Shown one piece after another: positions 32,078-39,422 of a stretch of DNA of 43,363 nucleotides. The notes under the pieces were generated by a model. It ran no database searches. It was not told where the DNA came from and worked only from the letters and a program-made list of their open reading frames with translations. Where the stretch lies: the NCBI GenBank assembly GCA_024639825.1, contig JAHEGH010000022.1, forward strand, positions 1-43,363, read 5' to 3'. The translations under genes were made by a program, and so were the position numbers. This stretch comes from Gammaproteobacteria bacterium (GTDB lineage: Bacteria > Pseudomonadota > Gammaproteobacteria > Steroidobacterales > Woeseiaceae). The first letter of the stretch is position 1, and each line of letters begins with the position of its first letter.

Positions 32078-33328
32078 TCAGAGGCGCGCCCGTATCGGGG
32101 CCAGGAACCAGTCAGCCAGCCTGCGGCTCTCCAGAACCACCTCCGCGGCCAACGCCATACCGGGTCGCAATGCATAGCGACCCTGTGCGTCCTCAACATG
32201 GTCATCGGCAATAAGAATGCGAACTTTATATGCCGCCTCCTGCAGCCCGGATGCCACCGGCATGTCACCGGGAAGAGAAACGAACCCGGCGACCGCGGCC
32301 ACCTCTCCTCGCGCCGTCCCGAATTGCTGGTGAGGAAATGCGTCATATCGCAACCGAACAGCCTGCCCGGGGCGCACCATGCCCACCGCTCGAGACGCAA
32401 TATAGACATCGGCCACGAGCGAGGAATTCTCGGGCACCACGGTCGCCAACAACTGCTGAGGACGAATCGAACTGCCAGCCACAACGTCAATCGTTGCAAT
32501 CGTCCCGCTTACCGGTGATCGCACGCTGAGAGATCGCTGCTGTTCGTGCCGGGCGATGCGTTGCTGCAACTCGGCCCGCTCCGTATCGAGCAGAGCAAGC
32601 CGCCGTTCGAGTTCGATTCCGAGTCGCTCCTGCGTCGCAAGCAGTTCGTTGCGCTTGCGGCCGAGCGAGTTTCCCTCCTGGCGAAGACGTGCGACAGTCT
32701 GCTGCATGGTCGCCAGCTCATCCCGCTGCCGGGCCACGTCTACTTTGGCAATCGCACCGCGTTTGAGGGCCAACTCCAGGTCACTAAGCCGACCGGCATT
32801 CCGCTGCACCCGTCCGCCCTGCTCTCGCTGCTGGCTATCGAGCGCGTCGATTTCTCGCTCGAGCCGCAGTAACTGCGCCTCGAGCGCCCGATGATCCGCA
32901 CCGAATTGCTCGCGCGCCAATGCTGCACGGTCATTCACGCCCGTCAGTTGCTCTTGCAGTTTCTCGAGTACGAGCAGAACAGTGTCTGTGCCATCGTCCA
33001 GCGTCACTTTCGACGTGAGGCGCACGATAGCATCGCCGCGTCGGACAGGGTCGCCCGCCACGCGGTCAATGCTGGCTACTGTCGCGAAATCTCCGTGTGC
33101 CAGCCTGACGACGCCCGGCTCTGCCACCAGCCAGCCACGAACGGTTTCCTTGCGTGCGTACTCGACATGCCACAGGAATGAGCCTGCACTGACAACAAAG
33201 GTCGCACAGAACAGAGCCAGCCAAACCCAGGATTTCGGCATGAGAGCGATTGGCCGGCCATCGAGCCTTGCTGCCAACGCATTGATCGCGTTCTGGCGAA
33301 AAAGATTTTCGATCTGTCTGGCCTGCAT
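32078..33328 (-). CDS. HlyD/CvaA-family periplasmic adaptor
   Basis: The 416-residue protein has one N-terminal membrane helix (about 33-54, 'WVWLALFCATFVVSAGSFLW'). A lipoyl-like half ('VVRLAHGDFATVASIDRVAG') comes next, then a long coiled-coil (about 125-275, rich in L, R, E, Q) and a second lipoyl/beta-barrel part ('VRSPVSGTIATIDVVAGSSI'). This is the standard adaptor for type I export of peptides, linking the ABC exporter to a TolC-like outer-membrane channel (not seen here). It is immediately upstream of the exporter with no gap. A terminator at 33389-33416 isolates this operon from anything upstream on the minus strand. Confidence 0.9.
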   Translation of the reverse strand: MQARQIENLFRQNAINALAARLDGRPIALMPKSWVWLALFCATFVVSAGSFLWHVEYARKETVRGWLVAEPGVVRLAHGDFATVASIDRVAGDPVRRGDAIVRLTSKVTLDDGTDTVLLVLEKLQEQLTGVNDRAALAREQFGADHRALEAQLLRLEREIDALDSQQREQGGRVQRNAGRLSDLELALKRGAIAKVDVARQRDELATMQQTVARLRQEGNSLGRKRNELLATQERLGIELERRLALLDTERAELQQRIARHEQQRSLSVRSPVSGTIATIDVVAGSSIRPQQLLATVVPENSSLVADVYIASRAVGMVRPGQAVRLRYDAFPHQQFGTARGEVAAVAGFVSLPGDMPVASGLQEAAYKVRILIADDHVEDAQGRYALRPGMALAAEVVLESRRLADWFLAPIRARL

Positions 33329-33388
33329 GCCCTATTACTAGGATATGAGTACAGCGCGGTGCAAAAACAGAATGGCGGCAATACGCAC

Positions 33389-33416
33389 AAAAAGGCAGCG
33401 GCCCGAGGGCCGCTGC
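33389..33416 (-). terminator. Rho-independent terminator (minus strand)
   Basis: GCAGCGGCC (33395-33403) pairs perfectly with GGCCGCTGC (33408-33416) over a 4-base loop. Read on the minus strand the stem is followed by CC and five T (33389-33393). It lies 25 bases after the stop of the TonB-receptor tail, exactly where that gene's own terminator would be. Confidence 0.82.
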
Positions 33417-33441
33417 AAGCAGTCAACCCACGTCTTGACGA

Positions 33442-33513
33442 CTAGAACGAGAACTTCAGGTTATCAGTACGGCCCATCGGGTCGAACAAGCGTGGGAACC
33501 TGTTGCCAATAAA
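33442..33513 (-). pseudogene. Vestigial C-terminal end of a TonB-dependent receptor
   Basis: On the minus strand, codons ending at TAG 33442-33444 read 'FIGNRFPRLFDPMGRTDN' then 'LKFSF'. This resembles the last strand of TonB-dependent receptors, where a '(G)N-x-FP-x-x-(Y/F)D-x-(L/M)GR' stretch precedes a terminal aromatic residue. Upstream the frame continues only as antisense of the Lrp-like gene, with no receptor-like sequence. The rest of the receptor has therefore been lost, probably by the rearrangement that placed the Lrp-like gene here. The following hairpin terminator supports a once-real gene. Too short for certainty. Confidence 0.55.
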
Positions 33514-33565
33514 TACTGTCAGAACTCTTGTAGTTGCGGATTTCCGTGAAGGGGAGACTGTGCGT

Positions 33566-34066
33566 ATGGGGCGGCGTAGCCTGGAACTGGATCGATACGA
33601 TGTGGCAATTCTGTCAGCTTTGTCAGTGAACACTCGACTGACAACTGTCGAGCTGGCGCAAAAAGTCCACCTGTCGCGTACCGCCGTATCCCGGCGCATT
33701 ACTGCATTAAAAAGGATGAATGTCCTGAACGACGCAGCCGATGTCCTCAACTATGAGTCCATGGGCTTCAAGGTGCGTGCAAGTGTCGAAATCTCGGCGC
33801 CAGGACAAGCATCCAACGTCATCAAACCAAGACTTCTGATGCGCCCCGAGGTTCTTAGTGTCGCCGTCATCGCGGGTGATGGGCTGTTGTGCCTCGATGT
33901 CATAGCCGTCGATATGGATCACTTGCACAGCTTTATTAACTCGGTGCAGGAAAACTGCGATATCACAACGAAAGTGGTCTTTGCGGAAGAAAAGTCACAG
34001 CTCACACTCGTCGAACGCATGCGCAGACTGGGCGAAGAATCCAACAGCGGTCTCGTTCGCACCTAG
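33566..34066 (+). CDS. Lrp/AsnC-family transcriptional regulator
   Basis: The 166-residue protein starts at ATG 33566, with AAGGGGAG nine bases upstream. The N-terminal helix-turn-helix is 'LDRYDVAILSALSVNTRLTTVELAQKVHLSRTAVSRRITALK', the Lrp/AsnC pattern. The C-terminal half fits the ligand-binding RAM-like domain ('GFKVRASVEIS', 'VLSVAVIAGDGLLCLDVIAVD'). Such proteins form octamers and sense amino acids. Codons upstream of 33566 overlap the TonB-receptor remnant, so the promoter region is of mixed origin. Target genes cannot be deduced. Confidence 0.87.
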   Translation: MGRRSLELDRYDVAILSALSVNTRLTTVELAQKVHLSRTAVSRRITALKRMNVLNDAADVLNYESMGFKVRASVEISAPGQASNVIKPRLLMRPEVLSVAVIAGDGLLCLDVIAVDMDHLHSFINSVQENCDITTKVVFAEEKSQLTLVERMRRLGEESNSGLVRT

Positions 34067-34087
34067 CGGCCCTGCTATTCTCCCGGC

Positions 34088-35272
34088 ATGACGAATGCCG
34101 ATGTCCTTATTATTGGTGGCGGCGCAGCCGGCCTCATGTGTGCCATTACCGCAGCGGGACGTGGGCGTAACGTCATTGTTCTCGAGGGATCCAACAGGAT
34201 TGGCAAGAAGATCCTGATGTCGGGAGGTGGCCGGTGCAACTTCACCAACCTCTACTGCGAGCCGTCGAACTTCCTGTCTCATAACGCGCACTTCTGTAAA
34301 TCGGCCCTGTCGCGCTACACACAGCATGATTTCATCGCGCTGGTTGTACGCCACGGCATCGCCTACCACGAGAAAACAGCCGGCCAGCTGTTCTGCGATA
34401 AATCGTCCAAGGACATCGTCGCGATGCTGCAGAACGAATGCGACACCGCCGGCGTGCACATCATCACCGACAGCGAGATACAAAGCGTGGCGTTTAACGA
34501 GGTGTACCAGGTCGACTGTGGCAGCGGCAAGTTCACAGCGCCATCCCTCGTCGTCGCGTCAGGCGGACTTTCCATACCCAAGATGGGGGCCACCGGGTTC
34601 GGCTATGACATTGCCCGGCAGTTCGGGCTCAAGGTTTTCGAGACGCATGCCGGCCTGGTGCCTTTCACCTTTACGGGCGCGCTGCATGAACTCATGGAGA
34701 ACCTGTCGGGCATCAGCTTGCGCGCGTCAGTGACCGCAAACAGCACCACCTTCGTGGAAGATATACTCTTTACACATCGCGGCCTGAGCGGACCGGCTAT
34801 CCTGCAGGCCTCGAGTTTCTGGAGTCCGGGCGACACCATTGAAATCGACCTCCTGCCCGGAATCGATGCCAGCGAACTACTGGTCACCACCAAAGCCGAA
34901 CAGCCACGAGCGCTGCTGCGCACCGTCCTCGCAGCACACCTGGCGCGAGCGCTGGTTGTCGAGCTTCAGGATCACCTCTGGCGTCGACGCGCGGAAACGC
35001 CGTTGGCCGAACAAAGCAACGACAGCCTTCGTGAACTTGGGCGCACCCTCAACCGGTGGGTCATCAAGCCGGCGGCAACTGAGGGCTATCGAACGGCCGA
35101 GGTGACACTGGGTGGCGTCGATACGAACGAACTGTCGTCGAAGACCATGGAGACCCACCGCCAGCCAGGGCTCTATTTCATTGGCGAGGTCGTGGACGTG
35201 ACGGGCCATCTCGGTGGCTTCAATTTCCAGTGGGCGTGGTCGTCTGGCCATGCCGCGGGTCTCGTCGTCTGA
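34088..35272 (+). CDS. HI0933/YhiN-family flavoprotein
   Basis: The 394-residue protein starts 'MTNADVLIIGGGAAGLMCAITAAGRG', an FAD-binding Rossmann motif. 'VLEGSNRIGKKILMSGGGRCNFTN' and the C-terminal 'QPGLYFIGEVVDVTGHLGGFNFQWAWSSGHAAG' are diagnostic for the HI0933/YhiN family. The family is common and flavin-binding, but its reaction is not established. It lies 21 bases after the Lrp-like gene on the same strand. Confidence 0.92.
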   Translation: MTNADVLIIGGGAAGLMCAITAAGRGRNVIVLEGSNRIGKKILMSGGGRCNFTNLYCEPSNFLSHNAHFCKSALSRYTQHDFIALVVRHGIAYHEKTAGQLFCDKSSKDIVAMLQNECDTAGVHIITDSEIQSVAFNEVYQVDCGSGKFTAPSLVVASGGLSIPKMGATGFGYDIARQFGLKVFETHAGLVPFTFTGALHELMENLSGISLRASVTANSTTFVEDILFTHRGLSGPAILQASSFWSPGDTIEIDLLPGIDASELLVTTKAEQPRALLRTVLAAHLARALVVELQDHLWRRRAETPLAEQSNDSLRELGRTLNRWVIKPAATEGYRTAEVTLGGVDTNELSSKTMETHRQPGLYFIGEVVDVTGHLGGFNFQWAWSSGHAAGLVV

Positions 35273-35277
35273 TTTGC

Positions 35278-35303
35278 TAACGTTTTCGCGTTACGCTGCA
35301 TCC
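35278..35303 (+). promoter_or_regulatory. Possible ECF-sigma promoter before the second sigma gene
   Basis: TAACGTTTT (35278-35286) resembles an ECF -35 element, with an AAC-N-TTTT core like that at 16035 and 17402. CATCC (35299-35303) is a possible -10. The start codon follows within 9 bases, so the message would be nearly leaderless. Weak call based on similarity of the -35 only. Confidence 0.35.
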
Positions 35304-35311
35304 AAGTGATT

Positions 35312-35851
35312 ATGGCGGCAGTTATCCAGATCGGCAGCAACCCACCGTCGCGGGCGGATTTTCACCGGGCAATCACACAGCGCTCGGATCGCTGGTATTC
35401 GGCGTGCCTGAAAATAACTCGTAATCCGGACCTGGCCGCTGATGCCGTACAGGACGCATTGCTGAACGCGTGGCGCAAGCGCGACCAGTTCAGGAGCACC
35501 TCCAGGCTCGACACCTGGATTCATCGCATCGCGGTCAATGCTGCCCTGAACCTGCTCCGAAAATCGCGGCCCGGCGTCTTCGAAGCACTCGACCACGATG
35601 TCGAGGACGACACGGATGACCCCGAGCGGACCTTGCTCGACCACGAACTCGAAAGCGATCTCGCCGCCTCTCTTGCACGCCTTACCGAAGTAGAGCGTGT
35701 TTGCTTTGTGCTTAAGCATCTCGAGCAATGGCGCGTCCGTGAAATCTCGGAAGAGATCGGCACCAACGAAGGTCGCGTCAAACAAGCTGTGTTCAGGGCA
35801 GTGCACAAGCTGCGCGTGGACATGCAGCACCTACAGGAACATGAATCATGA
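35312..35851 (+). CDS. ECF-type RNA polymerase sigma factor (second)
   Basis: The protein has 179 residues from ATG 35312; GTG 35306 would add two. Region 2 includes 'WYSACLKITRNPDLAADAVQDALLNAWRKRDQF' and 'TWIHRIAVNAALNLLRK'. Region 4 includes 'LTEVERVCFVLKHLEQWRVREISEEIGTNEGRVKQAVFRAVHKLR'. A four-base overlap links it to a single-pass membrane protein, the likely anti-sigma factor. It is clearly different from the sigma factor at 16064. Confidence 0.9.
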   Translation: MAAVIQIGSNPPSRADFHRAITQRSDRWYSACLKITRNPDLAADAVQDALLNAWRKRDQFRSTSRLDTWIHRIAVNAALNLLRKSRPGVFEALDHDVEDDTDDPERTLLDHELESDLAASLARLTEVERVCFVLKHLEQWRVREISEEIGTNEGRVKQAVFRAVHKLRVDMQHLQEHES

Positions 35852-36456
35852 ACGACAACACTGACGAACTCGTTGCTGCGCATCGCGCGGACAGGCACTC
35901 GCCACCGCCCGCCACCGTGCAGCGCTGGCATGACGCTCTTGATGCCGCCGCCGCAGGAGAGCAGATCGCCACCCGGCCCACGAGGAGCACATGGCACCCG
36001 ACTTCATTCTTCATGGGCATGGCGATTGCGGCGACGCTTGCTCTGGGTATCGCGATCGGTTTTTTCCTCGGTGACGATGACCCGGCCGTCGATATGCCGA
36101 TGGCTGGTGTCGAAACTCCAGCCGTAGTCATGCCCGACGCACTATCGCGCGGCTTGCAGGTGCACTTTCGCGACAGCCGCCAGCAGATCATGAATCTGCC
36201 GGACGCGGAAGATCGCACCCAGCTGGTCCTGCGCATCATCGAGCAGAACCGGATGTTCGAGAACGCAGCGGTGAGCGGCGACGCGCCAAAACTGGCGCGT
36301 GTTCTGCGCGCATTCGAACCCATCCTTTTGCGGCTGGCCGCCGACGATCTCGCCCCTGCGGACGCTGCGGCCCTGCAGGCGCAGCTCGCGTTTGAGCTGA
36401 ACGTGATGCTAACCAAACTCAGTGCTGAATCATCTGATGATTCACACACCACATGA
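35848..36456 (+). CDS. Probable membrane anti-sigma factor of the second ECF system
   Basis: The 202-residue protein begins inside the sigma stop (ATGA). About 50 cytoplasmic residues are followed by a membrane helix (about 53-75, 'SFFMGMAIAATLALGIAIGFFLG') and an all-helical periplasmic part ('LQVHFRDSRQQIMNLPDAEDRTQLVLRIIEQNRMFENAA', 'LAPADAAALQAQLAFELNVMLTKL'). The helical periplasmic half recalls sensor domains of the CnrX/heavy-metal type, but I cannot see metal ligands. No zinc-finger anti-sigma motif is present. Assignment rests on gene order and topology. Confidence 0.7.
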   Translation: MNDNTDELVAAHRADRHSPPPATVQRWHDALDAAAAGEQIATRPTRSTWHPTSFFMGMAIAATLALGIAIGFFLGDDDPAVDMPMAGVETPAVVMPDALSRGLQVHFRDSRQQIMNLPDAEDRTQLVLRIIEQNRMFENAAVSGDAPKLARVLRAFEPILLRLAADDLAPADAAALQAQLAFELNVMLTKLSAESSDDSHTT

Positions 36457-36471
36457 TTTAAGGAAGCTCGC

Positions 36472-37374
36472 ATGAACACAATATCGAAACTGGCCATTGG
36501 CGCCGCCCTGCTACTGCTGGCGACGAGCAGCCTGGCGCAGACCGACGCGGCCGACGATGCCGACAGCCTTCGCAGGGCTGCGCTCGAAGCGCTAATCAGC
36601 GCTCCACCCGAGCGTGCGCTGCCGATCGTCGACAAAGTCCTGTCCGGAAATCACAGCGCGGAACTCAAAGAGAGCGCCCTGTTTATCCTCAGCCAGATGG
36701 AAACACCGGAATCGCAGTCGCGCCTGTTGGCGTTTGCCAATGACAGTCAGAGTGAGCTGCAGGCCGAAGCCATTCGCATGATCGGCATCGGCGGAGACAA
36801 GGCTGCACTGGCTGCCCTTGGTGATATTTATCGCAATGGAAGCGGCGAGGTACGCGAAGCTGTGCTTGAGGCCTACCTGATTGCCGGCGACAAGGATGCC
36901 GTCTTCAACATTGCTGTCAATACCGAAAACGAAGAAGAATTCTCGGACGCCGTCAACATGCTCGGCGCGATGGGTGCCAATGAGCAGCTACGGGAACTGC
37001 GGGGCCGTACCGGACTCTCGGAGCCCTTGATCGAGGCCTACGCCATCTCAGGAGACTCTGACTCGTTGCGCGAACTTGCAATGGATGCCAGCAACCCCGA
37101 GATGCAGAAACGCGCTATTGAGGCGCTCGGAATTGTTGGCGGCGACGAGGTTAATCAGACGCTTATCGCACTCTATGACAGTACCGAAAACAGCGATATC
37201 CGCGAATCAGCACTGGAGGGAATGCTGATTGCCGGCCATGACGCGGGCGTACTGGAACTCTATCGAAAGGCCGACAATGCTGCCGAGAAACGGCGCTTGC
37301 TCGAGTACCTTGTCATGATGGACAGCGATGCCGTCTGGGATCTGATCGACAGTGCGCTTGAGGGGTCAGAGTAA
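36472..37374 (+). CDS. Periplasmic HEAT-repeat protein
   Basis: The 300-residue protein starts 'MNTISKLAIGAALLLLATSSLAQTD', a signal peptide cut after 'LAQ'. The rest is about eight helical repeats of roughly 30 residues, HEAT/PBS-lyase like, for example 'ELKESALFILSQMETPESQSRLLAFAN', 'ELQAEAIRMIGIGGDKAALAALGDIY' and 'DIRESALEGMLIAGHDAGVLELY'. It is 15 bases downstream of the anti-sigma gene and joined by TAATG to the next gene. Periplasmic HEAT solenoids usually bind other proteins, so it may sense or present a signal to the anti-sigma factor. Function unknown. Confidence 0.82.
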   Translation: MNTISKLAIGAALLLLATSSLAQTDAADDADSLRRAALEALISAPPERALPIVDKVLSGNHSAELKESALFILSQMETPESQSRLLAFANDSQSELQAEAIRMIGIGGDKAALAALGDIYRNGSGEVREAVLEAYLIAGDKDAVFNIAVNTENEEEFSDAVNMLGAMGANEQLRELRGRTGLSEPLIEAYAISGDSDSLRELAMDASNPEMQKRAIEALGIVGGDEVNQTLIALYDSTENSDIRESALEGMLIAGHDAGVLELYRKADNAAEKRRLLEYLVMMDSDAVWDLIDSALEGSE

Positions 37375-37769
37375 TGCGCTCCTGCAGGAATGCCGCGCTG
37401 GCTTTGTTGGGGCTCGCGCTGCTGTGGGGCGCATCGGCCAGCAGCGCACCGGCGGTCGGCGCTGCTGATGGCTGGTACAAATGGCAGGTAGACGGCGCCA
37501 CGACGACGCTGTTCCTGCGCCAGGAGAATGGCAAACCAGCGAGCATCCTCATGTTTAGTCCGGACTGTCGGTGGTCTTCGAACGGTATCAGCGGCGACGT
37601 CACCGACATGGGCGTGCTATCGCTGGACGACAGCGTCGATATGCTACTCGATATCGTGAGCGCGAAAGATCTCGATATGGACGTGCGCGAAGAGGCGCTG
37701 TTCGGCCTGGCGCAGTCGGACTCCGATACTGCGTTCGCGTATCTCGATCGGCTCCTGTTCGACAACTAG
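37374..37769 (+). CDS. Small exported protein with HEAT-like tail, unknown
   Basis: The 131-residue protein starts with a signal peptide ('MRSCRNAALALLGLALLWGA', cut near 'SAS/SAP'). Its middle 'GWYKWQVDGATTTLFLRQENGKPASILMF' is beta-rich. The end 'DLDMDVREEALFGLAQSDSDTAFAYLDRLLF' is one HEAT-like repeat, matching the style of the upstream protein. The ATG overlaps the TAA of the HEAT gene. It is the last gene of the second sigma operon. I do not recognise a named family. Confidence 0.75.
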   Translation: MRSCRNAALALLGLALLWGASASSAPAVGAADGWYKWQVDGATTTLFLRQENGKPASILMFSPDCRWSSNGISGDVTDMGVLSLDDSVDMLLDIVSAKDLDMDVREEALFGLAQSDSDTAFAYLDRLLFDN

Positions 37770-37887
37770 CTGGACGTCACAGAAGCAGTCAGGCGGGCGC
37801 CATATGCACTAAGCGAATACAGGTATAACGAAAGCGTCTGGCGCTCGCCTTGTCCTGCGTTCCCGCCTATATAGACTCGGCATTCTT

Positions 37888-38853
37888 ATGAATGCAAACG
37901 TTGAAACCCTGTATCCGGACCAGACCGAAGTTTACGACAGCATCGTAGACCTGGTGCCAGGACCCAATAACCCGACCCCAATGGTACGTATTGGAGAGCG
38001 CTTCAATCCGTACCCTGACTTCGAGCTCCTTGTAAAACTTGAGGGCATGAATCCATTTGGGTCGATCAAAGATCGCACCGCCATGTTCATGCTCAATGGT
38101 CTGCGGCTTAGCGCCGACCAATCGCTGGTCGAGCCCTCGGCGGGAAACACGGGCATCGCCCTCGCTGCGCTCGCCAACGCCCGTGGAACGCCGATCGAAA
38201 TCGCGGTCCCTGATGGCGTGCCGGAGGAGAAAAAAGCATTACTCAGGTTCCTCGGTGCCGAGCTGATCGAAGTTGAGGACGAACTGTGCCCCATCTACCC
38301 ATCCGAGGGTGCGCGTGGTGTTGTTAAGAGCATGGTTGAGAGCGAGGCCTATGGTGGCAAGTACGTCAGCCCAAACCAGTACGAGAGTGAGCTTAACGTC
38401 GCCGCGCACTACCACACGACTGGCCCGGAAATCTGGCGCCAGACGGCTGGCCGACTCGACTACTTCTTTGCCGGCATCGGCACGGGCGGCACAATAACGG
38501 GTGTCGGGCGTTACCTGAAGGAACGTAACCCGAACATCAAAATCATCGGCGTCGAACCGGCCGTTCGCCACCACAAGCTATCAGGACTGAAGCGCGTTAC
38601 CGGTTTGCCCGAAGAGCACTTCCCGAAGATCCTCGATAAGAACGTCGTCGACGAATACCTATCGGTGGCGGACGAGGATGCTTTCAAGGCGGGTATCCGA
38701 GTAGCTCGCAGCGACGGCGTCATGGTGGGGCCGACGACCGGCGCATTGCTGCACGCAGCAACGGAATGGGCCGCGGATCATAAAGGGACGGCTGTCGTCA
38801 TCTCCGGTGACAATGCGGCGAAGTACGTTTCCGCGTATGCGGAGTATCTATAG
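37888..38853 (+). CDS. Cysteine synthase/cystathionine beta-synthase-like PLP enzyme
   Basis: The 321-residue protein has the PLP Lys at K61 ('MNPFGSIKDRTAMFML'), the substrate loop 'EPSAGNTGIALAALAN' (82-97) and the phosphate loop 'AGIGTGGTITGVGRYLK'. Length and motifs match O-acetylserine sulfhydrylase (CysK/CysM) and the catalytic core of cystathionine beta-synthase. The substrate loop reads SAGNTG rather than the TSGNTG of true CysK, so the substrate may differ. It is a single gene after a 118-base gap. Its stop overlaps the stop of convergent hemG by six bases. Confidence 0.87.
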   Translation: MNANVETLYPDQTEVYDSIVDLVPGPNNPTPMVRIGERFNPYPDFELLVKLEGMNPFGSIKDRTAMFMLNGLRLSADQSLVEPSAGNTGIALAALANARGTPIEIAVPDGVPEEKKALLRFLGAELIEVEDELCPIYPSEGARGVVKSMVESEAYGGKYVSPNQYESELNVAAHYHTTGPEIWRQTAGRLDYFFAGIGTGGTITGVGRYLKERNPNIKIIGVEPAVRHHKLSGLKRVTGLPEEHFPKILDKNVVDEYLSVADEDAFKAGIRVARSDGVMVGPTTGALLHAATEWAADHKGTAVVISGDNAAKYVSAYAEYL

Positions 38854-39375
38854 CCCTGTAATCATCCGGCCGAATGCATCGACTTTATCCCAGTCGGTGA
38901 ACTCGACCACTGCGGTCGGATCGGTTGGGCCCTTCGTCATCCACATGATGAACCGAATCATCTGCTTATCGACGAAACCGTAGTCGGGGTAGCTGATCTT
39001 GCCCGCAAAGACCCCCAGATTCTGCGGTTGCCACTCAATTTGCTTGAGAAACTTCTGCAGGTAGGGGTTGGTCTCGGGCGTGTTCTTCTCCGGCTTGCGG
39101 GCCACGACGTTGACCGAGAACAGCGCATTCGGGTGAGCCTCCAGCCTTGCCTGGTTCTTGTTGATGAAGTCGTACACCGCCGCTTGGTGCTTGCCGTAAC
39201 GAATGCTGGCGCCGATCACAACCTTGTCGAACTCTCGTCCTTCCAGCGTCGGACCGTCTATCAGGTTGACCAGGTCAACGTTGTCCCCGCCCTGCTCGAT
39301 AACCGACTGCAGGCGCTTGCATATCTCCACCGTGTGACCATCTGTCGTCGAATAGAGTATGAGTACTTTTGCCAT
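38848..39375 (-). CDS. hemG: Menaquinone-dependent protoporphyrinogen IX oxidase
   Basis: The 175-residue flavodoxin-fold protein starts 'MAKVLILYSTTDGHTVEICKRL' (FMN phosphate loop). 'VVIGASIRYGKHQAAVYDFI', 'NVVARKPEKNTPETNPYLQKFL' and 'RFIMWMTKGPTDPTAVVEFTDW' match E. coli HemG closely, including the long loop that separates HemG from ordinary flavodoxins. It oxidises protoporphyrinogen IX to protoporphyrin IX with electrons to quinone, the penultimate heme step, at the inner membrane. It is divergent from pyruvate kinase across 47 bases. Confidence 0.92.
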   Translation of the reverse strand: MAKVLILYSTTDGHTVEICKRLQSVIEQGGDNVDLVNLIDGPTLEGREFDKVVIGASIRYGKHQAAVYDFINKNQARLEAHPNALFSVNVVARKPEKNTPETNPYLQKFLKQIEWQPQNLGVFAGKISYPDYGFVDKQMIRFIMWMTKGPTDPTAVVEFTDWDKVDAFGRMITGL

Positions 39376-39422
39376 CTGGAACCTCCACTAATAATGGTGC
39401 AAAGTACAGCAGGAGATTATCC

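Larger units (their letters stand above)
33329..33565. other. Intergenic region with a gene remnant
   Basis: Besides the promoters of the exporter operon (minus) and the Lrp-like gene (plus), this region holds a minus-strand terminator (33389-33416) and, just beyond it, the C-terminal codons of a TonB-receptor-like protein (33442-33513). No peptide precursor gene with a Gly-Gly leader is visible on either strand. Confidence 0.6.

Noticed and set aside
29972-33565. Bacteriocin precursor gene near the exporter
   Set aside because: Short frames on both strands in the flanks were read; none has a leader ending in Gly-Gly or a plausible mature peptide.
33442-33750. The 102-codon minus-strand frame as a complete gene
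   Set aside because: Only its last 23 or so codons resemble a TonB receptor; the rest is antisense to the Lrp-like gene. Treated as a remnant.
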